NCBI GenBank assembly: GCA_965228435.1
Contig: OZ245818.1
Location: forward strand, 3,534,001-3,598,000
DNA: 64,000 nucleotides
Direction: 5' to 3'
Source of the DNA: Hoeflea_A sp965228435
Lineage (GTDB): Bacteria > Pseudomonadota > Alphaproteobacteria > Rhizobiales > Rhizobiaceae
Positions 41,782 to 50,591 of this stretch are shown piece by piece. How positions within the stretch are numbered: position 1 is the stretch's first letter; every line of letters begins with the position of its first letter. Below the pieces are notes generated by a model. The model was given only the letters and a program-made list of their open reading frames with translations, searched no databases and was not told the DNA's origin. A program made the position numbers and the translations under genes.

Positions 41782-44700
41782 TTGCCGATTTCCAAGATCC
41801 TCGTCGCCAACCGGTCGGAAATTGCGATCCGTGTGTTTCGCGCTGCAAACGAGCTGGGGCTCGAAACCGTTGCGGTATGGGCCGAGGAAGACAAACTGGC
41901 GCTGCACCGCTTCAAGGCGGATGAATCCTATCAGGTCGGCCGCGGTCCGCATCTGCCTCAGGATCTGGGTCCGATCGAGAGCTACCTGTCCATCGACGAG
42001 ATGATCCGCGTTGCCAAATTGTCGGGTGCCGATGCGGTTCATCCGGGCTACGGGCTTTTGTCCGAGAGCCCCGAATTCGCCGAAGCCTGTGCCGACAACG
42101 GTCTCGTCTTCATCGGTCCGAAGCCGGAGACCATGCGGCGGCTCGGCAACAAGGTGGCGGCGCGCAACCTGGCGCTCGAAGTTGGTGTTCCCGTGGTCCC
42201 GGCCACCGAGCCCCTGCCGGAAGACATGGCCGAGGTCGCCAGAATGGCCAAGGAGGTTGGCTATCCGGTGATGCTCAAGGCCTCCTGGGGCGGTGGCGGT
42301 CGCGGCATGCGCGTCATTCGCTCCGAGGACGAGCTGGAGCGCGAGGTGACCGAAGCGAAGCGCGAGGCGATGGCCGCCTTCGGCAAGGACGAGGTCTATC
42401 TGGAAAAGCTGGTGGAGCGGGCCCGCCACGTGGAGGTGCAATTGCTCGGCGACAGCCACGGCAATGTCGTGCATCTTTATGAACGCGATTGCTCGATCCA
42501 GCGGCGCAATCAGAAAGTCGTCGAGCGTGCGCCGGCGCCCTATCTTGGCGACGACCAGCGGCGGGAGCTTTCCGGCTACGCTCTCAAAATCGGCCAGGCG
42601 ACCGACTACCTTGGTGCCGGCACGGTCGAATTCCTGATGGATTCCGATACCGGCGCCTTCTATTTCATCGAGGTCAATCCGCGCATTCAGGTCGAGCACA
42701 CCGTCACCGAAGAGGTGACGGGGATCGACATCGTCAAGGCACAGATCCATGTGCTTGACGGCTTCGCCATCGGCACCCCTGAGTCTGGCGTGCCGAAGCA
42801 GGATAACATCCGCCTGAATGGCCACGCCCTCCAGTGTCGCATCACGACGGAAGATCCGGAACAGAACTTCATTCCCGATTATGGCCGCATCACCGCCTAT
42901 CGCGGCGCCACCGGTTTCGGCATTCGGCTTGACGGCGGAACGGCCTATTCGGGTGCTGTGATTACTCGCTACTACGATCCACTGCTTGAAAAGGTCACGG
43001 CGTGGGCACCAACCCCGCAGGAGGCCATCAACCGCATGGATCGGGCGCTGCGGGAGTTCCGCATCCGTGGCGTGGCAACCAACCTGACCTTCCTGGAAGC
43101 GATCATCGGCCATGACCGTTTCCGCGACAATTCCTACACCACCAAGTTCATCGACAACACGCCGGAACTGTTCGAGCAGGTGCGGCGGCAGGACCGCGCG
43201 ACGCGACTGCTGACCTATATCGCCGATGTGACGGTCAACGGACATCCGGAGACCCGCGGACGGCAGAAGCCCGCCGACGATGCCGCGCCACCGACGATTC
43301 CCTATCTGGATGCTCCGGTTCCGGACGGCACCAAGCAGCGGCTCGACGCTCTCGGGCCGAAGGGGTTTGCCGAGTGGATGCGCAACGAGCAGCGGGTGCT
43401 GATGACCGACACCACCATGCGCGACGGCCACCAGTCGCTGCTGGCAACACGCATGCGCACCCATGACATCGCCCGCATCTCGGGCACCTATGCGCGGGCG
43501 CTGCCGCAATTGCTTTCGCTGGAATGCTGGGGCGGCGCCACCTTCGACGTTGCCATGCGGTTTCTCACCGAAGATCCTTGGGAGCGTCTCCAGGAGGTGC
43601 GCGACGGTGCGCCTAATCTGCTGCTGCAGATGCTGCTGCGCGGTGCCAATGGCGTCGGCTACACGAACTATCCGGACAATGTCGTCAAATATTTCGTCCG
43701 TCAGGCAGCTCGGGGCGGAATCGACCTGTTCCGGGTCTTCGACTGCCTGAACTGGGTCGACAACATGCGCGTTTCGATGGACGCCGTGTGTGAGGAAAAC
43801 AAGCTGTGCGAGGCGACGATCTGCTACACCGGCGATATCCTCAACTCCGCGCGGCCGAAATACGACCTGAAGTACTACACGGACCTGGCGCGTGAACTGA
43901 CCGATGCCGGCGCCCACATCATCGCGGTCAAGGACATGGCGGGGCTCCTGAAGCCGGCGGCGGCGACCATCCTGTTCAAAGCCTTGCGCGAGGCAACCGA
44001 TCTGCCGATCCATTTCCACACCCACGACACATCTGGCATTTCAGCCGCCACCGTGCTTGCCGCCGTGGAGGCCGGGGTGGATGCCGTTGACGCCGCCATG
44101 GACGCGCTGTCGGGCAACACCTCGCAGCCCTGCCTCGGTTCGATCGTCGAGGCGTTGCGTGGCACCGAACGCGACCCGGGTCTCGATCCGGAGTGGATCC
44201 GCCGCATTTCCTTCTACTGGGAGGCCGTGCGGGCGCAGTACGCAGCGTTCGAGAGCGATCTCAAGGGGCCGGCCTCGGAGGTCTATTTGCATGAAATGCC
44301 CGGCGGCCAGTTCACCAATCTGAAAGAGCAGGCGCGCTCGCTCGGTCTCGAAACACGCTGGCACGAAGTGGCGCAGACCTACGCGGATGCGAACCAGATG
44401 TTCGGCGATATCGTCAAGGTGACGCCCTCTTCGAAAGTCGTCGGCGACATGGCCCTGATGATGGTGTCGCAGGATCTGTCGGTGGCTGATGTCGAAGATC
44501 CGGAGCGCGATGTATCGTTCCCCGACTCCGTCGTCTCGATGATGCGCGGTGACCTCGGTCAGTCGCCGGGCGGCTGGCCCAAGGACCTGCAGGAGAAGAT
44601 CCTGAAGGGCGAAGAGCCCTATACGGAACGTCCCGGCGCGCTGCTCGAAGACGCCGATCTCGATGCCGCCAGGGGCGAGGTTGAGGCCGCCATCGAACGG

Positions 44701-45240
44701 CAGGTCAACGATTTCGAATTCGCGTCCTATCTGATGTATCCGAAGGTCTTCACCGACTACGCGCTGGCCGAACAGACCTACGGTCCGGTTTCTGCCCTGC
44801 CGACGCCGGCCTACTTCTACGGCCTGCCCGCCGGCGACGAGCTGTTCGTCGACATCGAAAAGGGCAAGACGCTGGTGATCCGCAACCTCGCGATCGGCGA
44901 GGCTGACGAGAAAGGCATGGTAACGGTCTTCTTCGAGCTCAACGGCCAGCCGCGCCGCATCAAGGTGCCGGATCGGGCCCATGGTGCCTCGGCTTCGGCT
45001 CAGCGTCGCAAGGCGGATGCCGGCAACGATGCGCAGATCGGGGCGCCGATGCCGGGCGTCGTGTCGACGGTCGCGGTCGCTGCGGGCCAGGAGGTCAAGG
45101 CAGGCGACGTTCTGCTGTCGATCGAGGCGATGAAGATGGAAACCGCCATCCATGCCGAGCGCGACGGGGTCGTTTCCGAAGTGCTGGTGACAGCCGGTGA
45201 CCAGATCGACGCCAAGGACCTGCTGGTGGTCTACGCGTAA
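41782..45240 (+). CDS. pyc: Pyruvate carboxylase
   Basis: 1152 residues, biotin-dependent, ATP-driven carboxylation of pyruvate to oxaloacetate for anaplerosis. Domains in order: biotin carboxylase (ISKILVANRSEIAIRVFRAANELG, then VMLKASWGGGGRGMRV, EVNPRIQVEHTVTEEVTG), carboxyltransferase (MTDTTMRDGHQSLLATRMRTHDI, FDCLNWVDNMRVSMDAV, HFHTHDTSG), and C-terminal biotin carrier with K in SIEAMKMETAIHAE. TTG 41782 gives the family start MPISKILVANR and has GGAG 8 bases upstream, better than GTG 41773. A potential RNA structure precedes it. Confidence 0.97.
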   Translation: MPISKILVANRSEIAIRVFRAANELGLETVAVWAEEDKLALHRFKADESYQVGRGPHLPQDLGPIESYLSIDEMIRVAKLSGADAVHPGYGLLSESPEFAEACADNGLVFIGPKPETMRRLGNKVAARNLALEVGVPVVPATEPLPEDMAEVARMAKEVGYPVMLKASWGGGGRGMRVIRSEDELEREVTEAKREAMAAFGKDEVYLEKLVERARHVEVQLLGDSHGNVVHLYERDCSIQRRNQKVVERAPAPYLGDDQRRELSGYALKIGQATDYLGAGTVEFLMDSDTGAFYFIEVNPRIQVEHTVTEEVTGIDIVKAQIHVLDGFAIGTPESGVPKQDNIRLNGHALQCRITTEDPEQNFIPDYGRITAYRGATGFGIRLDGGTAYSGAVITRYYDPLLEKVTAWAPTPQEAINRMDRALREFRIRGVATNLTFLEAIIGHDRFRDNSYTTKFIDNTPELFEQVRRQDRATRLLTYIADVTVNGHPETRGRQKPADDAAPPTIPYLDAPVPDGTKQRLDALGPKGFAEWMRNEQRVLMTDTTMRDGHQSLLATRMRTHDIARISGTYARALPQLLSLECWGGATFDVAMRFLTEDPWERLQEVRDGAPNLLLQMLLRGANGVGYTNYPDNVVKYFVRQAARGGIDLFRVFDCLNWVDNMRVSMDAVCEENKLCEATICYTGDILNSARPKYDLKYYTDLARELTDAGAHIIAVKDMAGLLKPAAATILFKALREATDLPIHFHTHDTSGISAATVLAAVEAGVDAVDAAMDALSGNTSQPCLGSIVEALRGTERDPGLDPEWIRRISFYWEAVRAQYAAFESDLKGPASEVYLHEMPGGQFTNLKEQARSLGLETRWHEVAQTYADANQMFGDIVKVTPSSKVVGDMALMMVSQDLSVADVEDPERDVSFPDSVVSMMRGDLGQSPGGWPKDLQEKILKGEEPYTERPGALLEDADLDAARGEVEAAIERQVNDFEFASYLMYPKVFTDYALAEQTYGPVSALPTPAYFYGLPAGDELFVDIEKGKTLVIRNLAIGEADEKGMVTVFFELNGQPRRIKVPDRAHGASASAQRRKADAGNDAQIGAPMPGVVSTVAVAAGQEVKAGDVLLSIEAMKMETAIHAERDGVVSEVLVTAGDQIDAKDLLVVYA

Positions 45241-45261
45241 AGCAATTCAGAAAGCGGCGGC

Positions 45262-46428
45262 ATGACGGGCATTCGCGCGGCGGTCTCCGCCCTGTTTTTC
45301 CTCAATGGCATGGTGGTTGGCGGCTGGGCGCCGTTGGTGCCGGAGCTGGCTGCCCGTCATGGCTTGTCGGAATCGGCCATGGGGCTGGTCATCCTGGCCT
45401 TCGGCATGGGGTCGATTATCCTCATGCCGTTGTCGGGTGCGCTGATCGCGCGGTTCGGCGCCCGGCCGGTGCTGCGCTTTACCTGCCTGGTCACAGCGCT
45501 TGGCCTGCTGCCGATCGTGCTTGCCCCCAATGTCGCCGCCCTTGCCGTCATCATGGTGTGTTTCGGCGGCATGCTGGGGTCCATGGATATCGCCATGAAC
45601 GCCAACGCCGTCGTGGTGGAACGGCGCCTGGTGCGGGCGATCATGTCCTCCTGTCACGGCTTCTGGAGCCTCGGTGGGTTGATCGGCGCAACCTTCGGCG
45701 GCGTGCTCATTGAGTACACCGGCACGCTGATCCAGGCCTCGGTGATCAGCGCGGCGGCGTTGGCCATGGCCGTTTGGAGCCTGTCGCGCATCGCCGCCGA
45801 TCTGCCGGCCGAAAACGGCGACAAGCCGAGATTCCGCCTGACGCTCAAGCCGTTGCCCTATGTGCTCGGCCTGGCTGCGTTGTGTTCCATGGTTCCGGAA
45901 GGTGCCGTGCTCGATTGGGGCGCGCTCTACCTGCGCCAGGATTTCGGTGCCGATGCCGCGACCTCCGGCCTTGCCTTCGGAGCGGTCGCAGCGACCATGG
46001 CGGTGATGCGTTTCGCCGGCGATGCCGTGCGCCAACGCTTTGGTGCAGTCGCCACCGTGCGGCTATCGACCGTGATCGCCGCCGCCGGCCTGCTTGCTGC
46101 CGCCGCGGCGCCGACTCCGGCCATCGTTATCGCCGGCTTTGCGTTGTCCGGTTTCGGCCTTGCCAACCTCGTGCCGATCGCCCTGTCGGCCGCCGGCAAT
46201 GCCCCGGGCCTGCCCCCCGGCGTCGGCATTAGCATCGCCACATCCATGGGCTACGCCGGCATCCTGATGGGCCCGGCGCTGATCGGCTTCGTCGCCGAAC
46301 ACAACAGCTTCTCCTTCGCCTTCTACGGCCTGTCGGCACTCTTCGCCATCGTGTTGTTGCTGTCCGCGTTCATGCGGCACGCGGATATCGGCGGGGAGGC
46401 GGTGGCGACCGAGGCCAGTCGCACTTGA
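45262..46428 (+). CDS. MFS transporter
   Basis: 388 residues with about 12 hydrophobic segments. The loop after helix 2 reads GALIARFGARPVLRF, the family's cytoplasmic G-x3-R-x-G-x-R signature, and the fold repeats after about residue 200 (MRFAGDAVRQRFGAVATVRLSTV). SCHGFWSLGGLIGATFGG is typical of the sugar/drug-like YbjJ/FucP-related subgroup. Substrate unknown. It starts 21 bases after pyc and may be read through from it. Confidence 0.88.
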   Translation: MTGIRAAVSALFFLNGMVVGGWAPLVPELAARHGLSESAMGLVILAFGMGSIILMPLSGALIARFGARPVLRFTCLVTALGLLPIVLAPNVAALAVIMVCFGGMLGSMDIAMNANAVVVERRLVRAIMSSCHGFWSLGGLIGATFGGVLIEYTGTLIQASVISAAALAMAVWSLSRIAADLPAENGDKPRFRLTLKPLPYVLGLAALCSMVPEGAVLDWGALYLRQDFGADAATSGLAFGAVAATMAVMRFAGDAVRQRFGAVATVRLSTVIAAAGLLAAAAAPTPAIVIAGFALSGFGLANLVPIALSAAGNAPGLPPGVGISIATSMGYAGILMGPALIGFVAEHNSFSFAFYGLSALFAIVLLLSAFMRHADIGGEAVATEASRT

Positions 46429-46539
46429 TGTTCAGCTTGTAGAACCTCTGCTCGCCATACCGGATAGACTCGCCTGTGTCCTGACTACAATCCCGGTGTC
46501 TTCTGGCGTGAATGCGATGAGATCTATCGATATGAGCAA

Positions 46540-46857
46540 CTAGTGCGGCCATACGGCTGAAATGGCCGCCCTGTAATCATCGAAATGGGCCCCAGCGTAA
46601 ATCGCCGAAAACAGTGCGGCGGCGGTCCAGTTTGCGGATATGTATTTCCTTGCCGTCCCGATATCCCACCCGCCGAAAAATCTTCCCAGATCGACGAATT
46701 TGCCCACCTCAAGAGTGAACTTTGCAAGGAATACGTAGCCGCGGTCATCCATTTTTGTTTTCCGCGCGTCGTATATTATTTCTCTAATGAGATCGAAATA
46801 CCCAAATTTGAGCGCGAATATCTGAAAAATGGATATGAAAATATAATACTCCTGCAT
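46540..46857 (-). CDS. Hypothetical protein in an AT-rich island
   Basis: 105 residues. The sequence reads like a real protein, rich in aromatic residues (FGYFDLIREIIYDARKTKMDDRGYVFLAKF, then FVDLGRFFGGWDIGTARKYISANW and IYAGAHFDDYRAAI). No signal peptide or family recognised. The surrounding 46740-46870 bases are much AT-richer than the genome norm, suggesting acquired DNA. No clear ribosome site precedes ATG 46857. The 110 bases between the MFS stop and this gene show nothing I can name. Confidence 0.42.
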   Translation of the reverse strand: MQEYYIFISIFQIFALKFGYFDLIREIIYDARKTKMDDRGYVFLAKFTLEVGKFVDLGRFFGGWDIGTARKYISANWTAAALFSAIYAGAHFDDYRAAISAVWPH

Positions 46858-46903
46858 TTCGGCTTATGTAGCCGCAGTGCCTGGTAGTGTCGAGCTCTTG
46901 CTC

Positions 46904-47695
46904 TTATGCCGCCTCAGCTTCCTGCCGCTTCATTTTCTGGTGTTCGTCCTCGATCAGGCCGATTTTCCAGTAGCCGGCGATGTAGGCATCGTCCTTGGTG
47001 AGGCCTTTCTCGCGAAGGAGGAAGGTGCGCATGTCCTTGATCACGCTGTTTTCACCGGCGATGCAGGTCTGGATGCGGCCTTCGGGCCAGGGCATGGATC
47101 TGATGAAGTCCTGCTGGGCGGTTGAGGCGACGTGCGGGTCGGCGTGGACGAACCAATGGGCTTCGATGCCGGAGGGCATGGCAATGTCCTGGCGGTCCGC
47201 TTCCGTCGGGATTTCGAAGATGGCGACGCCCTTGGCATCGCTGGGCATGGCTTCGAGCGTCGCTGCGGCGACGGGCAGGGCGGACGAGTCGGCTGCGACG
47301 ATATAAAAGTCGGCCGAGTAATGGGTGACCTTGACTGTGCCGGGACCGGCGAAGCCGAGGAAATCGCCGGGTTTCGCCTTTAGCGCCCAGGCGGAGGCGG
47401 GTCCTTCGTCACCGTGGGCAACGAAGTCGATGTCCATCTCCAGCGCGTCTTCCCGGAAATGGCGAACCGTATAGGTGCGAGTCGTCGGCCGCGGGCCGTC
47501 CTGCAACTGAGCGGCAAAATCCTCGCGGCTTTGGCCTTCCGCCGGCAGCATGATCTTGCAATTGGCGCCTTCACGTCCCGCAGGAATGCCCTGCAGTTCC
47601 GGTCCGGCAAAGGTGACCCGGATCATGTTGGGCGTCAGCCTGAACGTTTGCTTTACGGTAAGCAGGCGCGGCGCGCGTCGTTGCTGTTCAGCCAT
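46904..47695 (-). CDS. Siderophore-interacting protein (FAD-binding ferric reductase)
   Basis: 263 residues from ATG 47695 (GAGGAA upstream). N-terminal FAD domain with RPTTRTYTVRHFREDALEMDIDFVAHGDEGPASAWALKAKPGDFLGFAGPG, where R-x-Y-T-V is the flavin motif. The SIP domain carries FYIVAADSSALPVAAATLEAMP and C-terminal GENSVIKDMRTFLLREKGLTKDDAYIAGYWKIG. It reduces ferric siderophores in the cytoplasm using NAD(P)H. A 7-bp inverted repeat lies just upstream and could be a regulatory site. No siderophore importer is nearby. Confidence 0.93.
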   Translation of the reverse strand: MAEQQRRAPRLLTVKQTFRLTPNMIRVTFAGPELQGIPAGREGANCKIMLPAEGQSREDFAAQLQDGPRPTTRTYTVRHFREDALEMDIDFVAHGDEGPASAWALKAKPGDFLGFAGPGTVKVTHYSADFYIVAADSSALPVAAATLEAMPSDAKGVAIFEIPTEADRQDIAMPSGIEAHWFVHADPHVASTAQQDFIRSMPWPEGRIQTCIAGENSVIKDMRTFLLREKGLTKDDAYIAGYWKIGLIEDEHQKMKRQEAEAA

Positions 47696-47709
47696 GGGTT
47701 TCCTCATGG

Positions 47710-47738
47710 ATTAAGTTGAATTCGATGGTCTACTTAAT
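47710..47738. promoter_or_regulatory. Inverted repeat ATTAAGT-N15-ACTTAAT upstream of the siderophore-interacting gene
   Basis: ATTAAGT at 47710-47716 and ACTTAAT at 47732-47738 are perfect inverted copies in the promoter region, 15 bases before the start codon. It does not match the Irr (ICE) or RirA (IRO) consensus I know. The remaining stretch to 47956 shows nothing recognisable. Confidence 0.4.
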
Positions 47739-47956
47739 GGATGCCGAGTTCAAAGAAAAGTGGCCAAATGCCGGATTCTGGTTTTGTGCCGGTGAACGGT
47801 CCGTTCGCAAATAGGCCGTGGCGTAGGTTCGGGGCCTCTTCCCGGAACAGTCACTCGACCCGGGCGCAAGCCGCCTTCCAGTTCTAAAACGAATTGGACC
47901 AGAAGCACCTAGTCGACAGGCTTCAAAAGGCGGTTTCGAGAACTGATCAGGCGGTC

Positions 47957-48373
47957 TCAGTTTTGGGCAAGTGTCCGCAGGTCGTCCGTGCGTTGGCGGG
48001 TCAAACGCGCCAGGCATTCGGCGATGATCATCGGGCGAATCGTACCGCCCTGAAACGGAAACCCTTCCGCCTCGCAAGCGGCGTCGCGATAGGGGATCCA
48101 GGCCCGCTGCGCTTCCAAAAGCGCCTTGGCATTGCCGCGCCTATCCGCCGGCAGTTCGGCGTCATAGGATTTCATCGCTGCTCGCGCCTTTTTATAGGCC
48201 GCGTTGAGTTCGGCATCGGCCGCCTCATAGGCCCGTCCCGCACAAATTGTCATTTCGGCCTGCGAGGTTGGTGTGGTGCAGTTGACGGTCTGGGCGGTTG
48301 CCGGTTCTGGAAGGAAAACAGGAACCAGGCTGCACAGCAGCAGCGTGGCGAATGGCCAAGGTTCAGGTTTCAT
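47957..48373 (-). CDS. LprI/DUF1311-like secreted protein
   Basis: 138 residues from ATG 48373 (AAGGAG upstream). Signal peptide ending near PATA-Q. The mature part has VNCTTPTSQAEMTICAGRAYEAADAELNAAYKKARAAMK, then LLEAQRAWIPYRDAACEAEGFPFQGGTIRPMIIAECLARLTRQRTDDL. This four-Cys alpha-helical pattern is the DUF1311/LprI lysozyme-inhibitor family. Periplasmic; lysozyme inhibition is the known role of one Mycobacterium member only, so function here is tentative. Confidence 0.88.
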   Translation of the reverse strand: MKPEPWPFATLLLCSLVPVFLPEPATAQTVNCTTPTSQAEMTICAGRAYEAADAELNAAYKKARAAMKSYDAELPADRRGNAKALLEAQRAWIPYRDAACEAEGFPFQGGTIRPMIIAECLARLTRQRTDDLRTLAQN

Positions 48374-48456
48374 GAAGCGCTCCTTCTTACGCATGTTTTC
48401 CGACCAATCGGCAAGACTTGGTTATACGTCCCATCGCGATCAGCGGTTTGAACATA

Positions 48457-49461
48457 CTACAACCGGATCATCAGCTTTCCAGAGTTCTGCCCCGCATAGA
48501 GTCGGGCGATCGCGCCGGGGGCCTGTTCGATGCCGTCGAGAAAATCTTCGCGATAGTTCAGCTTGCCGTCGCGCACCCATTGCCCCAGGTCAGCCCGCGC
48601 GCGGTCATATTCTGCGGCCCAGTCGAAGACCAGGATGCCTTGAACCGTGGCGCGTTTGGTGAGGATATGACGCTCCATGCGGTCGCCCTGCGGCCAGGGA
48701 TCCCATGTTGAATTGGCGGCGGTGCCGCAGATCACCACGCGGGCCTTGATATTGAGTTGCTGGTAGACCGTGTCGGAAATCGCTCCGCCGGTGTTGTCGA
48801 AATAGACATCGATGCCGTCCGGGCAGGCTTCTGCCAGGGCCGCGCCCAGATCGCCTTCGCGATAGGAAACGGCGGCGTCATAGCCGAACGCGTCACGGCA
48901 TTGTGCCTGCTTCTGCGCGCTGGAGGTAATGCCGACGGTGCGACACCCCTTGATCTTGGCGATCTGGCCGACGGCGCTTCCCACGGCTCCAGCGGCCGTC
49001 GACACGACAACGGTTTCGCCTTCCTTCGGACGGCCCGCTTCCAGCAGTCCGAAATAGGCGGTGATCCCGTTGAGCCCCAGAATGCCCAGAGACAGCGAGG
49101 CCGGTCCTGATGAAGGATCATGCGGGAACCAGATATTGTCCTTGTTGGCGATGGCATAATCCTGCCAGCCGAACAACCCACACAGCAGCGTGCCTTCCGG
49201 GTGGTCCGGGTTTCTCGAAGCGACAACTTCGCCAACGGCAATCGAGCGCATCACGCCGTCAATCGGCACCGGCTCGGAATAATTCGCCACAGCGCTCACC
49301 CAGCCCCGCATGGCGGGGTCGACGCTCAGGAACTGGTTTTTGACCAGAACTTCACCGTCACCCGGTTCCGGGATCGCGCCATCTCTGAGCGCGAAATTCT
49401 CGGCTTGCGGAATTGCCTCGGGCCGGGAGGTCAGGATGACTTGCCGGTTGATGTTTGTCAT
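48457..49461 (-). CDS. NADP-dependent oxidoreductase, MDR/CurA-like
   Basis: 334 residues, zinc-free medium-chain dehydrogenase family. Opens VILTSRPEAIPQAENFALRDGAIPEPGDGEVLVKNQFLSVDPAMRG, with the nucleotide site ETVVVSTAAGAVGSAVGQIAKIKGCRTVGITSS. Matches leukotriene/curcumin-type 2-alkenal or enone reductases that use NADPH. A LysR gene follows upstream at 49552 on the same strand, separated by 90 bases. Confidence 0.92.
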   Translation of the reverse strand: MTNINRQVILTSRPEAIPQAENFALRDGAIPEPGDGEVLVKNQFLSVDPAMRGWVSAVANYSEPVPIDGVMRSIAVGEVVASRNPDHPEGTLLCGLFGWQDYAIANKDNIWFPHDPSSGPASLSLGILGLNGITAYFGLLEAGRPKEGETVVVSTAAGAVGSAVGQIAKIKGCRTVGITSSAQKQAQCRDAFGYDAAVSYREGDLGAALAEACPDGIDVYFDNTGGAISDTVYQQLNIKARVVICGTAANSTWDPWPQGDRMERHILTKRATVQGILVFDWAAEYDRARADLGQWVRDGKLNYREDFLDGIEQAPGAIARLYAGQNSGKLMIRL

Positions 49462-49551
49462 GACGTTGCCTCTTCGACCGTTGCAGAGCGGACGCTATCT
49501 TCGGCGAAATCCGATTGCAAGGCAGGCTCCAGAGAGTGTGAGAAATGCGGG

Positions 49552-50466
49552 CTAGTCCTGCTGCATCTTGCACAGGGCAGATTGAGCTCGAACCCAATCG
49601 CAGAACGCAGTGCCGTCCGGCCTGCCGGCGGTTCGGTCGATCAGGTAGAAGCATTCGCGATCGGCCTGCGGAAAGCCTTCGATGATTTTCAGCGAGCCAT
49701 CCGCGACGTAGGAATCGACCAGCGGAAAACCGGCGAGCGCGACGCCCTGGCCTTCGAGTGCCGCCTGCAACATGGTGATGTAGGTGTTGACCACCACACC
49801 GGTCTTTTCCGCCGGCGCGGGCAGGCCAAGTTCCTGGAACCAGAAGGGCCAGCGGGCGAATGCCCGATAGGAACCTGAGAGGTGCAGCAACTGCTCGTCG
49901 AGCAGGTCGGCGGGGCTGGAAAGCTTTGTCTTCGGCTGATACTTCGGGCTGTAGACCGCGTAGAGCCGTTCCCGAAACAAGTTGGTCACGTTGTCGCCGG
50001 AAGGTGCCAGATCCGTATAGCGGATCGCAACGTCGATGGTCTCGGCTTCAAGGTCGAGATAGCGGTCGGTGACGACCAGATTGAGTTCGACTTCTGGGTG
50101 TTTCGCGCCGAAATCGATGAGTCGCGGCATCAGCCAATAGGTTGCGAAGGCCGTTGTGGTCGTGACCGACAGACGGTGGTCGCCGGCCTCCCGACGGATT
50201 TGCTGTAGCGAATTGGCAATGGCTACAAGCGCAGGATTCACAGCAGCTTCCAGCTGTCTTCCCGCCTGCGTCAGCGTGACTTTCCGGTGATCGCGCCGAA
50301 ACAGCTTGGTTCCGAGAGCTGCTTCCAGTTCAGCGATCTGGCGGCTGACGGATACCCTGGTGATGCCGAGATCTTCGGCTGCCCTGGAGAAGTTGTCCGA
50401 TCGTGTCACTGCTTCGAAGATGATCAGAGCCGGCAGGTTTGATAGCTCTTTGCGCAGATTTGCCAT
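49552..50466 (-). CDS. LysR family transcriptional regulator
   Basis: 304 residues from ATG 50466. Helix-turn-helix: LIIFEAVTRSDNFSRAAEDLGITRVSVSRQIAELEAALGTKLFRRDHRKVTLTQAGRQLEAAV, in the GcvA-like subgroup, whose effector domain has LNLVVTDRYLDLEAETIDVAIRYTDLAPSGDNVTNLF. It diverges from the proXVW-sulfatase operon and is the likely controller of it. CATAACGC occurs twice 17 bases apart (50464 and 50481) over its start region, possibly an autoregulatory element. Confidence 0.9.
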   Translation of the reverse strand: MANLRKELSNLPALIIFEAVTRSDNFSRAAEDLGITRVSVSRQIAELEAALGTKLFRRDHRKVTLTQAGRQLEAAVNPALVAIANSLQQIRREAGDHRLSVTTTTAFATYWLMPRLIDFGAKHPEVELNLVVTDRYLDLEAETIDVAIRYTDLAPSGDNVTNLFRERLYAVYSPKYQPKTKLSSPADLLDEQLLHLSGSYRAFARWPFWFQELGLPAPAEKTGVVVNTYITMLQAALEGQGVALAGFPLVDSYVADGSLKIIEGFPQADRECFYLIDRTAGRPDGTAFCDWVRAQSALCKMQQD

Positions 50467-50591
50467 AACGCTCTGGTTAACATAACGCAAAGCATTTTGG
50501 AACTTCACAGCCGGGCCATTCGGAGTAGGCTTGGCAGAGCGAGGACAAGAACGCCAGCAAGGCGCGGTCGCCCGAAAGCAGGGAGCAGGCA

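Noticed and set aside
41776..44025. A 749-residue open frame opposite pyruvate carboxylase
   Set aside because: The plus strand is an unmistakable pyc; the antisense frame is a by-product of high GC and shows no family pattern.
50464..50488. CATAACGC direct repeats as a LysR operator
   Set aside because: Two short copies 17 bases apart, one over the start codon, without the T-N11-A symmetry; kept only as a remark.
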